The notes under the pieces are model-generated. The model saw nothing but the letters and a program-made list of their open reading frames with translations, did not search any database and was not told the origin of the DNA. This document shows positions 16,600-25,318 of a stretch of 64,000 nt of DNA, in pieces. The position numbers were made by a program, and so were the translations under genes. Source of the stretch: Streptomyces sp. LX-29 (lineage in GTDB: Bacteria; Actinomycetota; Actinomycetes; Streptomycetales; Streptomycetaceae); the NCBI RefSeq assembly GCF_029541745.1, contig NZ_CP089746.1, positions 1,054,001 through 1,118,000 of the forward strand, given 5' to 3'. Within the stretch, counting starts at the first letter, position 1; each line of letters opens with the position of its first letter.

Positions 16600-17265
16600 T
16601 CAGCCGAGCCACCCCGGCCGCACCAGCCCCGACTCGTACGCGAGGACCACGAGTTGGGCCCGGTCGCGGGCGCCGAGCTTGACCATGGTGCGGCTCACGT
16701 GCGTCTTCGCGGTGAGCGGGCTGACCACGAGCCGCCGGGCGATCTCCTCGTTCGACAGCCCGATCCCCACCAGCGCCATGACCTCACGCTCCCGCTCGGT
16801 CAGCCCGGCCAGCCGGGCGTCGGCCGCGGGCTCCTTGGAGCGGGCCGCGAACTCGGCGATGAGGCGGCGGGTGACGCCGGGCGACAGCAGCGCGTCCCCG
16901 TCGACGACGGCCCGTACGGCGCGCAGCAGTTCCTCCGGCTCGGTGTCCTTGACGAGGAAGCCCGAGGCGCCGGACCGGATGGCCTCGAAGACGTACTCGT
17001 CGAGCTCGAAGGTGGTCAGCATGACCACCTTCACCTCCGACAGCGCGGGGTCCTCGGTGATCCGGCGGGTCGCCGCGAGGCCGTCCAGCCGCGGCATGCG
17101 GATGTCCATCAGGACCACGTTCGGGCGCAGTTCGCGCACCTGGGAGAGTGCCTGCTCGCCGTCGGCGGCCTCGCCGACCACCTCGATTCCGGGCTGCGCG
17201 TCCAACAGGGCGCGGAACCCCGCGCGGACCAGCATCTGGTCGTCGGCGAGCACGACGCGGATCAC
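16600..17265 (-). CDS. NarL/LuxR-type response regulator
   Basis: A 221-aa DNA-binding response regulator. The receiver domain has acidic D8/D9, phospho-acceptor D54 in VLMDIRMP, and K in SGFLVKDTEPEELL. The C-terminal LuxR HTH is LTEREREVMALVGIGLSNEEIARRLVVSPLTAKTHVSRTMVKLGARDRAQ. GTG 17265 overlaps the sensor kinase stop by four bases, so the pair is cotranslated. The targets are unknown; a 16-bp palindrome upstream of the kinase gene is a candidate site. Confidence 0.93.
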   Translation of the reverse strand: MIRVVLADDQMLVRAGFRALLDAQPGIEVVGEAADGEQALSQVRELRPNVVLMDIRMPRLDGLAATRRITEDPALSEVKVVMLTTFELDEYVFEAIRSGASGFLVKDTEPEELLRAVRAVVDGDALLSPGVTRRLIAEFAARSKEPAADARLAGLTEREREVMALVGIGLSNEEIARRLVVSPLTAKTHVSRTMVKLGARDRAQLVVLAYESGLVRPGWLG

Positions 17266-19013
17266 GGTTCGCCCTCCTTCTCGGCCGCGCCCACCGTACC
17301 CGTGTCTTCGGGCTCGACGGCGCCCGCGCGGGCGAGCGGAAGGCGGGCCAGCACGCGGAAGCCACCGTCCGGGCGGGGGCCGGTGGTCACCGTGCCGCCG
17401 AGGGCGGCGGCGCGTTCGCCCATACCGACCAGCCCATGGCCGCCGCCCCTGGGGCCCGCGGACGCCGCGGGGCCGTCGTCCTCCACGCGCAGTTCCAGCG
17501 CGCCGCGCGTATAGCGCAGTCGGACCCGCGCGGTGCGCGCCTGGGAGTGCCGGATCACGTTGGTCAGGGCCTCCTGGACGATACGGAAGGCCGCGAGGTC
17601 GGCGCCGGGCGGCAGCGCGGACCGGGTGCCCTCCACGCTGACGTCGACCGCCAGTCCGGCCCCGGATGCCTGTTCCGTGAGCTCGCCGAGCCGGTCCAGG
17701 CCGGGCGCGGGCGCGCGCGGGGCGGCCCCGGGAGCGCGCAGCGCGTCGAGCACCTGCCGGACCTCGCCCAGCGCCTCCTTGCTGGCGGCCTTGATGGTGG
17801 TGAGCGCCGCGCGCGCCTGCTCGGGGTCCTGATCCAACAGCGCCAGCCCCACGCCCGCCTGGACGTTGATGACGGAGATGCTGTGCGCGAGCACGTCGTG
17901 CAGCTCGCGCGCGATGCGCAGCCGCTCCTTGTCCGCCCGGCGGCGCGCGGCGGCCGCCCGCTCCGCGCGGTCGCGGGCCCACTGCTCGCGCCGGGCGCGC
18001 GCGAGCTCGGAGGCGGCCAGGACCGCCACGACCCAGGCGCCGACCACCAGCTCCTGGCCCCAGGGGGCGGGTCCGTCGCCGGACGGGGGCAGCCATCGGT
18101 AGAGCCAGTGGGCGATGAGCAGATGGCCGCTCCACAACATGGCGAGCGCGCCCCAGGCCGCGTACCGCCGTCCGGCGACGATCGCCGCGTAACACGCGAT
18201 GACGACGCTGAACAGCAGCGGCCCGTAGGGATAGCCCGCACCGAGGTAGAGCATGGCGGCAGCGGAGGTGCCGAACACGGTGACCACCGGGTGCCGGTGG
18301 CGCAGCACCAGCAGCGCCGGGGCGAGAACGAGCAGCACGGCGGCGAACACGTCCAGGTCCGCCCGTTCGGGCTGGCCGCGCTCGGCGAACCGGGTACCGA
18401 CGACGGTGAAGGCGAGCACGAGGAGGGTCGACCGCCACGGCAGCCGCGCCCCCGCGCGACGCTCCCCCTCGTTCTCCCACGCGCCGATGCCGCGCCACCA
18501 CGGTGCCCGCTCGCTCCGCCACACCCCCTGCGGACCCGCCCAGGGCGCGCGTCGCGCCCACCGCCCGCGCGGCGAAGCGATGCGCTCGCGCGGCGTCGCG
18601 GTCCGGTCGTCGGTCCCGGCCTCCTCGCGCGACGGAGCGGCGTCCCCGGGCGGCGGTCCGGGCTGTCCGTACGACGGCTCGCCCCCGCGCGGCGAGGCGG
18701 GCATGCGGTGCGACGGCTCGTCCTTACGCGGCGAGACAGGCGTGCCGTGCGACGGCTCGCCCCCACGCGGCGACGCGCGCTCGCCATATGACGACGCGTC
18801 CCCGCGCGGTGTCGCGTCCTGGCCCGGCACCGCATCCCCCCGCGGCGCCGTGCCCCCGCGCGGTGTCGCGTCTCCGTCGAGCGTCTCGTCTCCGCGCGGC
18901 CCCTCGACTCCACCCGCCGCACCGGGAGCGCTCGGCCCGACCTCGCCGCCCGCGCCGCCCGGCTCATCGCCGTACGGCGGCATCCCGCGTCGTCGTGATC
19001 GTCGCCCGCTCAT
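17262..19013 (-). CDS. sensor histidine kinase (HisKA_3/NarX-like) with repeat-rich N-terminal extension
   Basis: A 583-aa kinase. Residues about 40-150 are repeated PRGDATPRG/GEPSHG/SPRGGEPS units, hydrophilic and probably disordered, not normal for the family. Then come four to five membrane helices (about 195-335), the dimerisation/phosphoacceptor helix ERLRIARELHDVLAHSISV with H372, and a GHKL ATPase with the N-box QEALTNVIRHS and GGGHGLVGMGERAAALGG. The ATG at 19013 is used; a second ATG at 18983 would still include the repeats. It is the partner of the overlapping LuxR-type regulator. Confidence 0.9.
   Translation of the reverse strand: MSGRRSRRRGMPPYGDEPGGAGGEVGPSAPGAAGGVEGPRGDETLDGDATPRGGTAPRGDAVPGQDATPRGDASSYGERASPRGGEPSHGTPVSPRKDEPSHRMPASPRGGEPSYGQPGPPPGDAAPSREEAGTDDRTATPRERIASPRGRWARRAPWAGPQGVWRSERAPWWRGIGAWENEGERRAGARLPWRSTLLVLAFTVVGTRFAERGQPERADLDVFAAVLLVLAPALLVLRHRHPVVTVFGTSAAAMLYLGAGYPYGPLLFSVVIACYAAIVAGRRYAAWGALAMLWSGHLLIAHWLYRWLPPSGDGPAPWGQELVVGAWVVAVLAASELARARREQWARDRAERAAAARRRADKERLRIARELHDVLAHSISVINVQAGVGLALLDQDPEQARAALTTIKAASKEALGEVRQVLDALRAPGAAPRAPAPGLDRLGELTEQASGAGLAVDVSVEGTRSALPPGADLAAFRIVQEALTNVIRHSQARTARVRLRYTRGALELRVEDDGPAASAGPRGGGHGLVGMGERAAALGGTVTTGPRPDGGFRVLARLPLARAGAVEPEDTGTVGAAEKEGEP
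18590..18900. repeat. in-frame degenerate repeats in the sensor-kinase N-terminus
   Basis: The plus strand shows recurring CCGCGCGGCGxxGCG and GACGGCTCGCCCCCACGC motifs spaced about 18-48 bp. The encoded minus-strand protein repeats GGEPSHG and ATPRGD. All spacings keep the frame. Confidence 0.65.
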
Positions 19014-19109
19014 CCGCCGCGCCTCATGCCGGCCTCGCGTCCGCCCTCATATCCGCCACGCTAGACCGGAACGCGGGCGGTGGCGTCGGCCCAACGCGGT
19101 CATCGCGGC

Positions 19110-19125
19110 TACTCCCCGGGGAGTA
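19110..19125. promoter_or_regulatory. perfect 16-bp palindrome TACTCCCCGGGGAGTA
   Basis: This lies about 97 bp upstream of the sensor-kinase start, in the 184-bp gap behind the TetR gene's 3' end. Perfect GC-rich dyads of this length suit a dimeric NarL/LuxR-type regulator, so autoregulation of the two-component operon is the simplest reading. Confidence 0.5.
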
Positions 19126-19197
19126 TGGAAGAGCTGCTCACGCCCCCAGGGGGCGGCTCCGCGCGGAGTGCCGAGCGGGTGCGGGGAACGGCGGGGG

Positions 19198-19893
19198 TCA
19201 GAGGCCCGCCGTATGGGCCAGCCCGGCCGCCGCGTGGGCGAAGAAGTCCTCGCGCGCGTCGACCACGTTGGTGAACTGGCCGAACAACTCGAAGCTGATC
19301 AGGCCGAAGAGCTGCGCCCAGGCGGCGACGAATCCGGCGAAGGCGGCCTCGGGCAGATCCTCGGCCTCCAGCGTCCGCGCCAGTCGGCGCGCGTCGCCGA
19401 GCACGCCCTCCGGGAGGGCGGCTGGGTCCGGCACCCGGAGCGCGCCTGCGGCGTGGGCGTCGCGGGCGACGCCCAGCAGCGTGAGGCCGACGCGGGAGGC
19501 GGGGACGACGGTGTCGCGCGGGGCGGCGTAGCCGGGCACCGGGGAGCCGTAGATGAGCGCGTACTCATGCGGGTGGGCCAGGGCCCAGCCCCGTACGGCC
19601 CGGCAGACGGCGGTCCAGCGCTCCAGCGGAGCGCCGCCCGCCGCCTCGGCGGCCGCGGCCTCCGCAGCGGCGCCGATGGCGTCGTAAGCGTCGACGATCA
19701 GTGCGGTCAGCAGGTCGTCGCGGCTGGGGAAGTAGCGGTAGAGGGCGGAGGAGACCATGCCCAGCTCCCGCGCGACGGCGCGCAGCGACAGCTTGGCGGC
19801 GCCCTGCTCCGCGAGCTGCCGGCGCGCCTCCTCCTTGATCGCCGCCGTCACTTCGGTACGGGCCCGCTCTCTGGCCCCTCGGATCGCACTCAT
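19198..19893 (-). CDS. TetR-family regulator with WHG-type C-terminal domain
   Basis: A 231-aa repressor. The HTH is in TEVTAAIKEEARRQLAEQGAAKLSLRAVARELGMVSSALYRYFPSRDDLL. The C-terminal TetR_C_13/WHG domain includes RGWALAHPHEYALIYGSPVPGY (W-A-L-x-H-P-x-E-Y) and LFGLISFELFGQF. It is divergent from the Ddn-like oxidoreductase, and two copies of a palindrome fill the shared promoter. The ATG at 19893 aligns with family N-termini; no strong Shine-Dalgarno is visible. Confidence 0.9.
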   Translation of the reverse strand: MSAIRGARERARTEVTAAIKEEARRQLAEQGAAKLSLRAVARELGMVSSALYRYFPSRDDLLTALIVDAYDAIGAAAEAAAAEAAGGAPLERWTAVCRAVRGWALAHPHEYALIYGSPVPGYAAPRDTVVPASRVGLTLLGVARDAHAAGALRVPDPAALPEGVLGDARRLARTLEAEDLPEAAFAGFVAAWAQLFGLISFELFGQFTNVVDAREDFFAHAAAGLAHTAGL

Positions 19894-19934
19894 GGAGGCA
19901 GTGTGCCATCGGATCGGAGCACCAGCCAAGAACG

Positions 19935-20001
19935 AGAGCACTGCTCTTGCATGCGCGACACCGACTCTGTAACACTGCTCAGCAACGAGAGCACTGCTCT
20001 C
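19935..20001. promoter_or_regulatory. twin TetR operators AGAGCA-C-TGCTCT
   Basis: Perfect 6-1-6 dyads lie at 19935-19947 and 19988-20000, the second extended to GAGAGCACTGCTCTC at 19987-20001. Each is preceded by AAC, so the conserved block is AACGAGAGCACTGCTCT. The sites are 53 bp apart (about five helical turns) between the TetR gene and the oxidoreductase, so one dimer pair could silence both promoters. Confidence 0.75.
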
Positions 20002-20021
20002 ATTGCGACGAGGAGGCCCCC

Positions 20022-20474
20022 ATGGCACAACGCTCCGAGCACCACATGAAGACCAGTCGACTGGAGACCGCGCTCTTCCACCGCCCCATCGCCTGGCTGG
20101 CGGCACACGGCATCAGCCTCAACGGCAAGGCCGTGCTGGCCGTCCGCGGACGCACCAGCGGTCAGTGGCGCACGGTTCCCGTCAACCCGCTCAACCTCGA
20201 CGGCGAGCGCTATCTGGTCGCCCCGCGCGGGGCGACCCAATGGGTCCGCAACCTCCGCGCGGCGGGCGGCGGCGAGCTACGCGTGGGTAAGCGGATCGAT
20301 CCGTTCACCGCGGTGGAGCTGGCGGACGCCGACAAGCCCGCCGTGTTGCACGCCTACCTCAAGCGCTGGGGCTGGGAGGTGGGCCGCTTCTTCGACGGCG
20401 TCACGGCCACGTCCCCCGAGAGCGAGCTGCGCCGCGTCGCCCCGCGGCACCCGGTGTTCCGGATCACGGGGTGA
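20022..20474 (+). CDS. nitroreductase/F420-type deazaflavin-dependent oxidoreductase (Ddn-like)
   Basis: A 150-aa split-beta-barrel protein. Family features are the GKAVLAVRGRTSGQWRTVPVNPL strand pair, YLVAPRGATQWVRNLRAAGGGELRVG, and a C-terminal RVAPRHPVFRI. The TSGxxRTVPV and ATQWVRNLRAAG blocks match members that bind F420 (Ddn group). They reduce various enones, quinones or nitro compounds; the physiological substrate is unknown. ATG 20022 is preceded by GAGGAGG. Control by the divergent TetR is strongly suggested. Confidence 0.88.
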   Translation: MAQRSEHHMKTSRLETALFHRPIAWLAAHGISLNGKAVLAVRGRTSGQWRTVPVNPLNLDGERYLVAPRGATQWVRNLRAAGGGELRVGKRIDPFTAVELADADKPAVLHAYLKRWGWEVGRFFDGVTATSPESELRRVAPRHPVFRITG

Positions 20475-20774
20475 CAGCGCACCGCGCGAACACCACGCCC
20501 CCCGGCGGCACACCGCGCGACAGCGGGCCCGCGTCAGCGCACCGCGCGACGGCTGCTCCTGCTACGGCGGGCCCCGCGGCAGCCCGCCGCGCGGCACCAC
20601 ATCCCGTAGCGCACACCGCGCGGAAGCGCATCGCACCGCAGCGCACCGCACGGCACACACCGAGCCCCGCCGTCCGAGGCCGCGTCACCCCCCGCATCCC
20701 GCGCGGGGAAAGCGCCGCATCGCCTGGCACGGCGACGCCCCGCGCGCGGCCGGCGCCCGGGGCGGCCCGAGGGC
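20475..20774. repeat. 300-bp gap of GCGCACCGCGCG-type repeats between convergent genes
   Basis: Motifs such as GCGCACCGCGCGA, ACACCGCGCGACAGCG and GCGCACCGCACGGC recur many times in this gap, with a loose period of about 15-45 bp. No gene, terminator hairpin or RNA is supported. Confidence 0.65.
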
Positions 20775-21980
20775 TCAGCCCTTGTCGACCGCCATCAGGG
20801 CCCGCCGCGCCATCGGATGCGTGCGCACCAGCTCGGCCAGCGTCGTCGTACCTCGAGTGATCTTCGTGAAGGCGCGCCAGGCCGGCCGGAAGCCGGTGAT
20901 GGCCGCGTGGAACATGCCGGGGCGGCGGGCGTACGCGGCGTACAGCCGGCGACCGACGCCCATCTCCACACCGAGCCCGGACTTGATGGCGAAGGCGTAG
21001 TTCAGGGCCTGACGCCGGGCGTCGACCGCGTCGTGCGCCTCGGCGATCCGCACCGCCCACTCCCCAGCGAGCCGCCCCGAGCGGAGCGCGAAGGAGATGC
21101 CCTCGCGGGTCCACGGCTCCAACAGGCCGGCCGCGTCACCGCACACCAGCACCCGACCGCGCGACAGCGGCGAGTCGTCGGAGCGGCAGCGGGTCAGATG
21201 CCCGGAGGAGATGCTCGGCTCGAAGCCGGCCAGGCCCAGTCGGGCGATGAACTCCTCCAGATAGCGCTTGGTGCCGGCGCCCTCGCCACGGGCGGAGATG
21301 ACGCCCACGGTCAGCGTGTCGCCCTTGGGGAAGACCCATCCGTAACTGCCGGGGATGGGGCCCCAGTCGATGAGCACGCGGCCCGCCCAGTCCTCGGCGA
21401 CGGTCGGCGGCACCGGGATCTCCGCCTCCAGGCCCAGGTCGACCTGGTCGAGCTTGACCCCGACATGGGCGCCTATGCGACTCGCGCTGCCGTCAGCGCC
21501 GACCACGGCGTGGGCGAGCACGGTCTCCCCGCCGGACAGCACCACCGCGACCGTGCGCCGGTCGGGGACGGACGGGCCGTGCTGCTCCACGCGCGAGACG
21601 GCGGCGCCGGTGCGGACCTCGGCCCCCGCGTCCTGCGCCGCCCGCACCAGGCCGGCGTCGAATTCAGGCCGGTTGATGAGGCCGAACAGCGGCTGCCTGG
21701 AGCGGCGGGTGCGGGTCAGCCTGCCGTTCAGCGAGAACGTCACGGCGTGCACGCGCTCCCGCAGCGGCAGTTCGAAACCGGGCGGCAGCGCGTCTCGCGA
21801 GGGGCCGATGATGCCACCGCCGCAGGTCTTGTAGCGGGGCAGTTCGGCCTTCTCCAGCAGCAGCACCCGGCGTCCCGCGACGGCGGCGGCATACGCCGCG
21901 GAGGCACCCGCGGGGCCCGCGCCGACCACCACGACGTCCCACACCGGTTCACTGCCCTGGCTTGCGTTGTCGCTGCTCAC
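20775..21980 (-). CDS. geranylgeranyl reductase-family FAD-dependent oxidoreductase
   Basis: A 401-aa flavoprotein. The Rossmann FAD motif is VVVVGAGPAGASAAY (GAGPAG at 20-25), followed by LLEKAELPRYKTCGGGI, the GGR-family signature after the second strand. The second FAD motif is VLVCGDAAGLLEPWTREGISFAL. In actinomycetes this family reduces double bonds of menaquinone or isoprenoid chains, or acts as a general monooxygenase-like enzyme. GTG 21980 has GTGGAG upstream. It is divergent from the M20 dipeptidase. Confidence 0.87.
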   Translation of the reverse strand: MSSDNASQGSEPVWDVVVVGAGPAGASAAYAAAVAGRRVLLLEKAELPRYKTCGGGIIGPSRDALPPGFELPLRERVHAVTFSLNGRLTRTRRSRQPLFGLINRPEFDAGLVRAAQDAGAEVRTGAAVSRVEQHGPSVPDRRTVAVVLSGGETVLAHAVVGADGSASRIGAHVGVKLDQVDLGLEAEIPVPPTVAEDWAGRVLIDWGPIPGSYGWVFPKGDTLTVGVISARGEGAGTKRYLEEFIARLGLAGFEPSISSGHLTRCRSDDSPLSRGRVLVCGDAAGLLEPWTREGISFALRSGRLAGEWAVRIAEAHDAVDARRQALNYAFAIKSGLGVEMGVGRRLYAAYARRPGMFHAAITGFRPAWRAFTKITRGTTTLAELVRTHPMARRALMAVDKG

Positions 21981-22137
21981 GTGTGCTGTCGCTCCACTTC
22001 GACCGACTTGATCCGGCTACCGGGGCATCCTACGGCGCGCCCGGTTCGGGCAGCGCTGTGGGAGGATCGACCACGCACCAAGTCGTACAAACGTACCCAC
22101 CACAGTGCCCAACGCCGAGCACCTCAGGAGCGTTCCC

Positions 22138-23526
22138 ATGGAGCAGGCACCACTCGCCTCGTCCGCCGACCCGGCGATCGCCCGGACCGTCGCCGCGCTG
22201 CAGCCCCGCGCCCGCGCGGAGCTCGCCGAGCTGGTGCGGTTCCGGTCGGTGGCGGATGAGGCGCAGTTCCCGAAGAGCGAGTGCGAGGCCGCCGCGAACT
22301 GGGTCGCGGACGCGCTCCGCGCGGAGGGCTTCACGGACGTCGCGCTCCTGGACACCCCCGACGGCACGCAGTCCGTCTACGGCTACCTGGCCGGCCCGGC
22401 GGGCGCCCCGACCGTGCTGCTCTACGCCCACTACGACGTGCAGCCGCCGCTGGACGAGGACGCCTGGCTCTCCCCGCCGTTCGAGCTGACCGAGCGCGAC
22501 GGCCGCTGGTACGCGCGCGGCGCGGCCGACTGCAAGGGCGGCGTGATCATGCACCTCACGGCGTTGCGCGCGCTCAGGGAGCACGGCGGGGTGCCGGTCA
22601 ACGTCAAGGTCATCGTGGAGGGTTCGGAGGAGCAGGGGACCGGCGGCCTGGAGCGGTACGCCGAGGCCAACCCCGAGCTGCTGGCCGCCGACGTCATCGT
22701 CATCGGCGACAGCGGCAACTTCCGGGTCGGCCTGCCGACCGTCACCGGGATCCTGCGCGGCATGACGCTGGTCCGGGTCCAGGTCGACACCCTCGAAGGC
22801 AACCTGCACTCGGGGCAGTTCGGCGGCCCCGCCCCGGACGCGCTCGCCGCGCTGATCCGCATCCTGGACTCGCTGCGCGCCGAGGACGGATCCACGACGG
22901 TCAAGGGGCTGCCGGCCGACGGCACCTGGGACGGCATCCCCTACCCGGAGGAGGACTTCCGCAGGGACGCCAAGGTGCTCGACGGCGTGGAGCTGACCGG
23001 TTCGGGCACGGTCGCCGACCGCGTCTGGGCTCGGCCCTCCGTGACCGTGATGGGCATCGACTGCCCGCCGGTCGTGGGCGCCACCGCGTCCATCCAGGCG
23101 AGCGCCGCGGCGCTGGTCAGCGTGCGGATCCCGCCGGGCTTCGACGCCACCGAGGTCACCGGGCTGCTGACCGCGCACCTGGAGCAGGCCGCCCCGTGGG
23201 GCGCCCGGGTGGCGGTCGAGCAGCTCGGGCAGGGTCAGCCGTTCCGCGCGGACACCGACAGCCCGGCGTACGCCGCCATGGGCGCGGCGCTCTCCGAGGC
23301 CTACGACGGGCAGCAGATGGCGGTCTCCGGGATGGGCGGCTCGATCCCGCTCTGCAACACCCTGGCCGCCTTGTACCCGCGGGCCGAGATGCTGCTGATC
23401 GGGCTCAGCGAGCCGGACGCGCAGATACACGCCGTCAACGAGAGCGTCTCTCCCGAGGAGCTCCAGCGGCTCTCCCTCACCGAGGCCCTCTTCCTCCAGA
23501 AGTACGCGGCCGCCCACGCCCGCTAG
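22138..23526 (+). CDS. M20-family dipeptidase/metallopeptidase
   Basis: A 462-aa zinc peptidase. Metal ligands and catalytic residues are visible: H98 in YAHYDVQPP, D131 in RGAADCKGG with the neighbouring lysine, E164/E165 in VEGSEEQGTGG, D in VIGDSGNF, and the late H in IHAVNESV. The lid/dimerisation domain runs from about 215 to 330 (NLHSGQFGG). ATG 22138 is chosen over GTG 22105 because AGGAG lies 9 bases before it. It probably cleaves dipeptides in the cytoplasm (CNDP-like group). Its 3' end runs into a repeat-rich gap. Confidence 0.92.
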   Translation: MEQAPLASSADPAIARTVAALQPRARAELAELVRFRSVADEAQFPKSECEAAANWVADALRAEGFTDVALLDTPDGTQSVYGYLAGPAGAPTVLLYAHYDVQPPLDEDAWLSPPFELTERDGRWYARGAADCKGGVIMHLTALRALREHGGVPVNVKVIVEGSEEQGTGGLERYAEANPELLAADVIVIGDSGNFRVGLPTVTGILRGMTLVRVQVDTLEGNLHSGQFGGPAPDALAALIRILDSLRAEDGSTTVKGLPADGTWDGIPYPEEDFRRDAKVLDGVELTGSGTVADRVWARPSVTVMGIDCPPVVGATASIQASAAALVSVRIPPGFDATEVTGLLTAHLEQAAPWGARVAVEQLGQGQPFRADTDSPAYAAMGAALSEAYDGQQMAVSGMGGSIPLCNTLAALYPRAEMLLIGLSEPDAQIHAVNESVSPEELQRLSLTEALFLQKYAAAHAR

Positions 23527-23969
23527 GCGTCGCCGCCCGCCCGGCCCACGCGGCCGGGCCACGACGGCGCACGGCCATTCGCGACGCCCGGCCGAACCAC
23601 CCGTCGCCCGGGGCCCGGCCCCCGGTGACCTGCCGGGCGGGTCGGACCCCGGCCCGCGCGGGCGGCCGACTCCCGCGGTCCGGGGTCGGACCCCGGCCCC
23701 GCGCGGGCGGCCGACTCCCCCGGCCCTCACGTCCCCGTCCCGCGGTCCCTCCGTCCCGCGACCGCCGCGGCGCCCAGGACGACCGCCGGGGCACCTGGGG
23801 GCACCTCGGTTCGCCCGGGGTCGTCCGGGCCCGGGCCGGGATCCAGGGATGGGTCCAAGGCCAGGGCCGCGGGATCGGGCGCCCCAGGGTCACGGGCCCA
23901 GGGTCACGGGCCCAGGTCACGGGCCCAGGTCACGGGCCCGTGGTCGACCGGGCGGTCCGATGTCGGCGG
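23527..23969. repeat. 443-bp repeat-rich convergent gap
   Basis: Two 36-bp direct repeats (GGGTCGGACCCCGGCC... at about 23638-23674 and 23684-23719) are followed by at least four tandem 13-14-bp units of CCAGGGTCACGGGC or CCAGGTCACGGGC at about 23884-23940. The unit count differs by single-base deletions. No coding region is supported. Confidence 0.75.
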
Positions 23970-25007
23970 TCAGCCGACCGGCACCCCCGCCTCGAGGTGC
24001 AGCGGACGCCCCCGCTCGCGCGCCCGCAGCGCCCAGCTGAGCCGGTGCAGCCGGGTCGGTGGCAGCAGTTGTGCCGCCTCGCGCTCGGAGACGAAGCGCC
24101 AGCCGCGCAGCTCGTCGCCTGGCAGCAGCAGCCGGCCGGCGGTGTCGGCGTCGAGCCGGCCGCCGTCGAAGAGCAACCGCAGACCGCCGTGGCCGGGCGG
24201 CCGGGGCGGTTCCCAGTCGACGACGAGCAGTCGCAGCGGCCGGTCCAGCCGTACCCCCAGCTCCTCCGCGACCTCACGGACCGCGGTCCGCGTCGGCGGC
24301 TCGCCGGTCTCGACGACGCCGCCGGGGAACTCCCAACCGGGCTTGTAGGTCGGGTCGACGAGCAGCACCCGATCCTCCTCGTCGAAGAAGAGGACCCCCG
24401 CGGCCACGGTCTGGGCCGTGGGCTCCGGGGTCTGCACGATGTCGCACGGTCCGGCGTCCCCGCGGCGGACGGCCTCGGCGACCCGCTCGGCCGTCTCGTC
24501 AGGAGTGAGGGAGCCGGTGTCCAGGACGTAGGCGTCGCCGGTGAGCCAGCTCAGGGCCGACCGGTAGGGCGCGAGGTGGTCCAGGCACCACCGGCGCACC
24601 GAAGCGCTGGCCTCGGCATCTCCCGGTATCTCCTCACGGAGCTCGATCCGCCGGCGAAGGATCGTTTCGTCGGCATGCAGCAACACATGTCGCACCGGGA
24701 TCCGGCGGGAGGCGAAGCCCCCGAAGATCTCGTCGCGGTAGTCCTGTCTGAACAGCGTCATCGGCGCCACCAACACCCCGCCGGTCTCGGCGTACAGCGC
24801 CGCTCCGACCTCCACGACGAGCCGCCGCCACGACGGCAGGTCCTGATAGTCCGAAACGTCTTCCAGGCGCTTGCGCGGCAGCATCACGCGCAGGGCGTCG
24901 CCCACCAACTCCGGGTCGTAGAGCGTGCTGCCGGGGAGCAGGTCCACCAGGATGCGCGCAGCGGTGGTCTTCCCCGCGCCGAACGTTCCGTTCAGCCAGA
25001 CGATCAC
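23970..25007 (-). CDS. fusion of a P-loop kinase-like domain and a Nudix hydrolase
   Basis: A 345-aa two-domain protein. N-terminal half: Walker A GTFGAGKTT (7-15) in VIVWLNGTFGAGKTTAARIL, plus HVLLHADETILRRRIELR and a family-like RRWCLDHLAPYRSAL helix, like small AAA_33/chloramphenicol-phosphotransferase or shikimate-kinase-type ATPases. C-terminal half: a perfect Nudix box G-x5-E-x7-REVAEELGV at about 230-252. GTG 25007 has GAGGGGGAA upstream. A nucleotide or nucleoside-diphosphate substrate handled by both domains is likely but unknown. Confidence 0.87.
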   Translation of the reverse strand: MIVWLNGTFGAGKTTAARILVDLLPGSTLYDPELVGDALRVMLPRKRLEDVSDYQDLPSWRRLVVEVGAALYAETGGVLVAPMTLFRQDYRDEIFGGFASRRIPVRHVLLHADETILRRRIELREEIPGDAEASASVRRWCLDHLAPYRSALSWLTGDAYVLDTGSLTPDETAERVAEAVRRGDAGPCDIVQTPEPTAQTVAAGVLFFDEEDRVLLVDPTYKPGWEFPGGVVETGEPPTRTAVREVAEELGVRLDRPLRLLVVDWEPPRPPGHGGLRLLFDGGRLDADTAGRLLLPGDELRGWRFVSEREAAQLLPPTRLHRLSWALRARERGRPLHLEAGVPVG

Positions 25008-25318
25008 GGTTCCCCCTCTTCCGTCGCCCCCTGTCAGTTCCCGCAACACCCTGCCATGGAAACGCGCGACACCGAGGGAGCCGGACACGCCACAGGCGGC
25101 GCGTACCCCCCTTCCCCCGAGGGGCAATCGAACACAACCCAACGCGATCTGTCCGACCGCTCCCCTCGCTCGGGCCGGAGATACCGCCTTTGGCGAGAAA
25201 ACTGACCGCCTTTCAGTTCACTCTTCCAACATAGTCCAACAAGGTCTACCGTAACCGCTCGATCGAGCATGACGCGTACATGGCTTTGCGTCACCCCCGT
25301 GAGGACGGAGACTCACCG
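25008..25318. other. 311-bp divergent promoter region of the alpha-galactosidase
   Basis: The right half is relatively AT-rich. It holds a direct repeat TCCAACA at 25225-25231 and 25235-25241 (10 bp apart) and a perfect 12-bp palindrome GCTCGATCGAGC at 25257-25268, 50 bp before the alpha-galactosidase start. These are plausible binding sites for a carbohydrate-responsive regulator. Confidence 0.5.
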
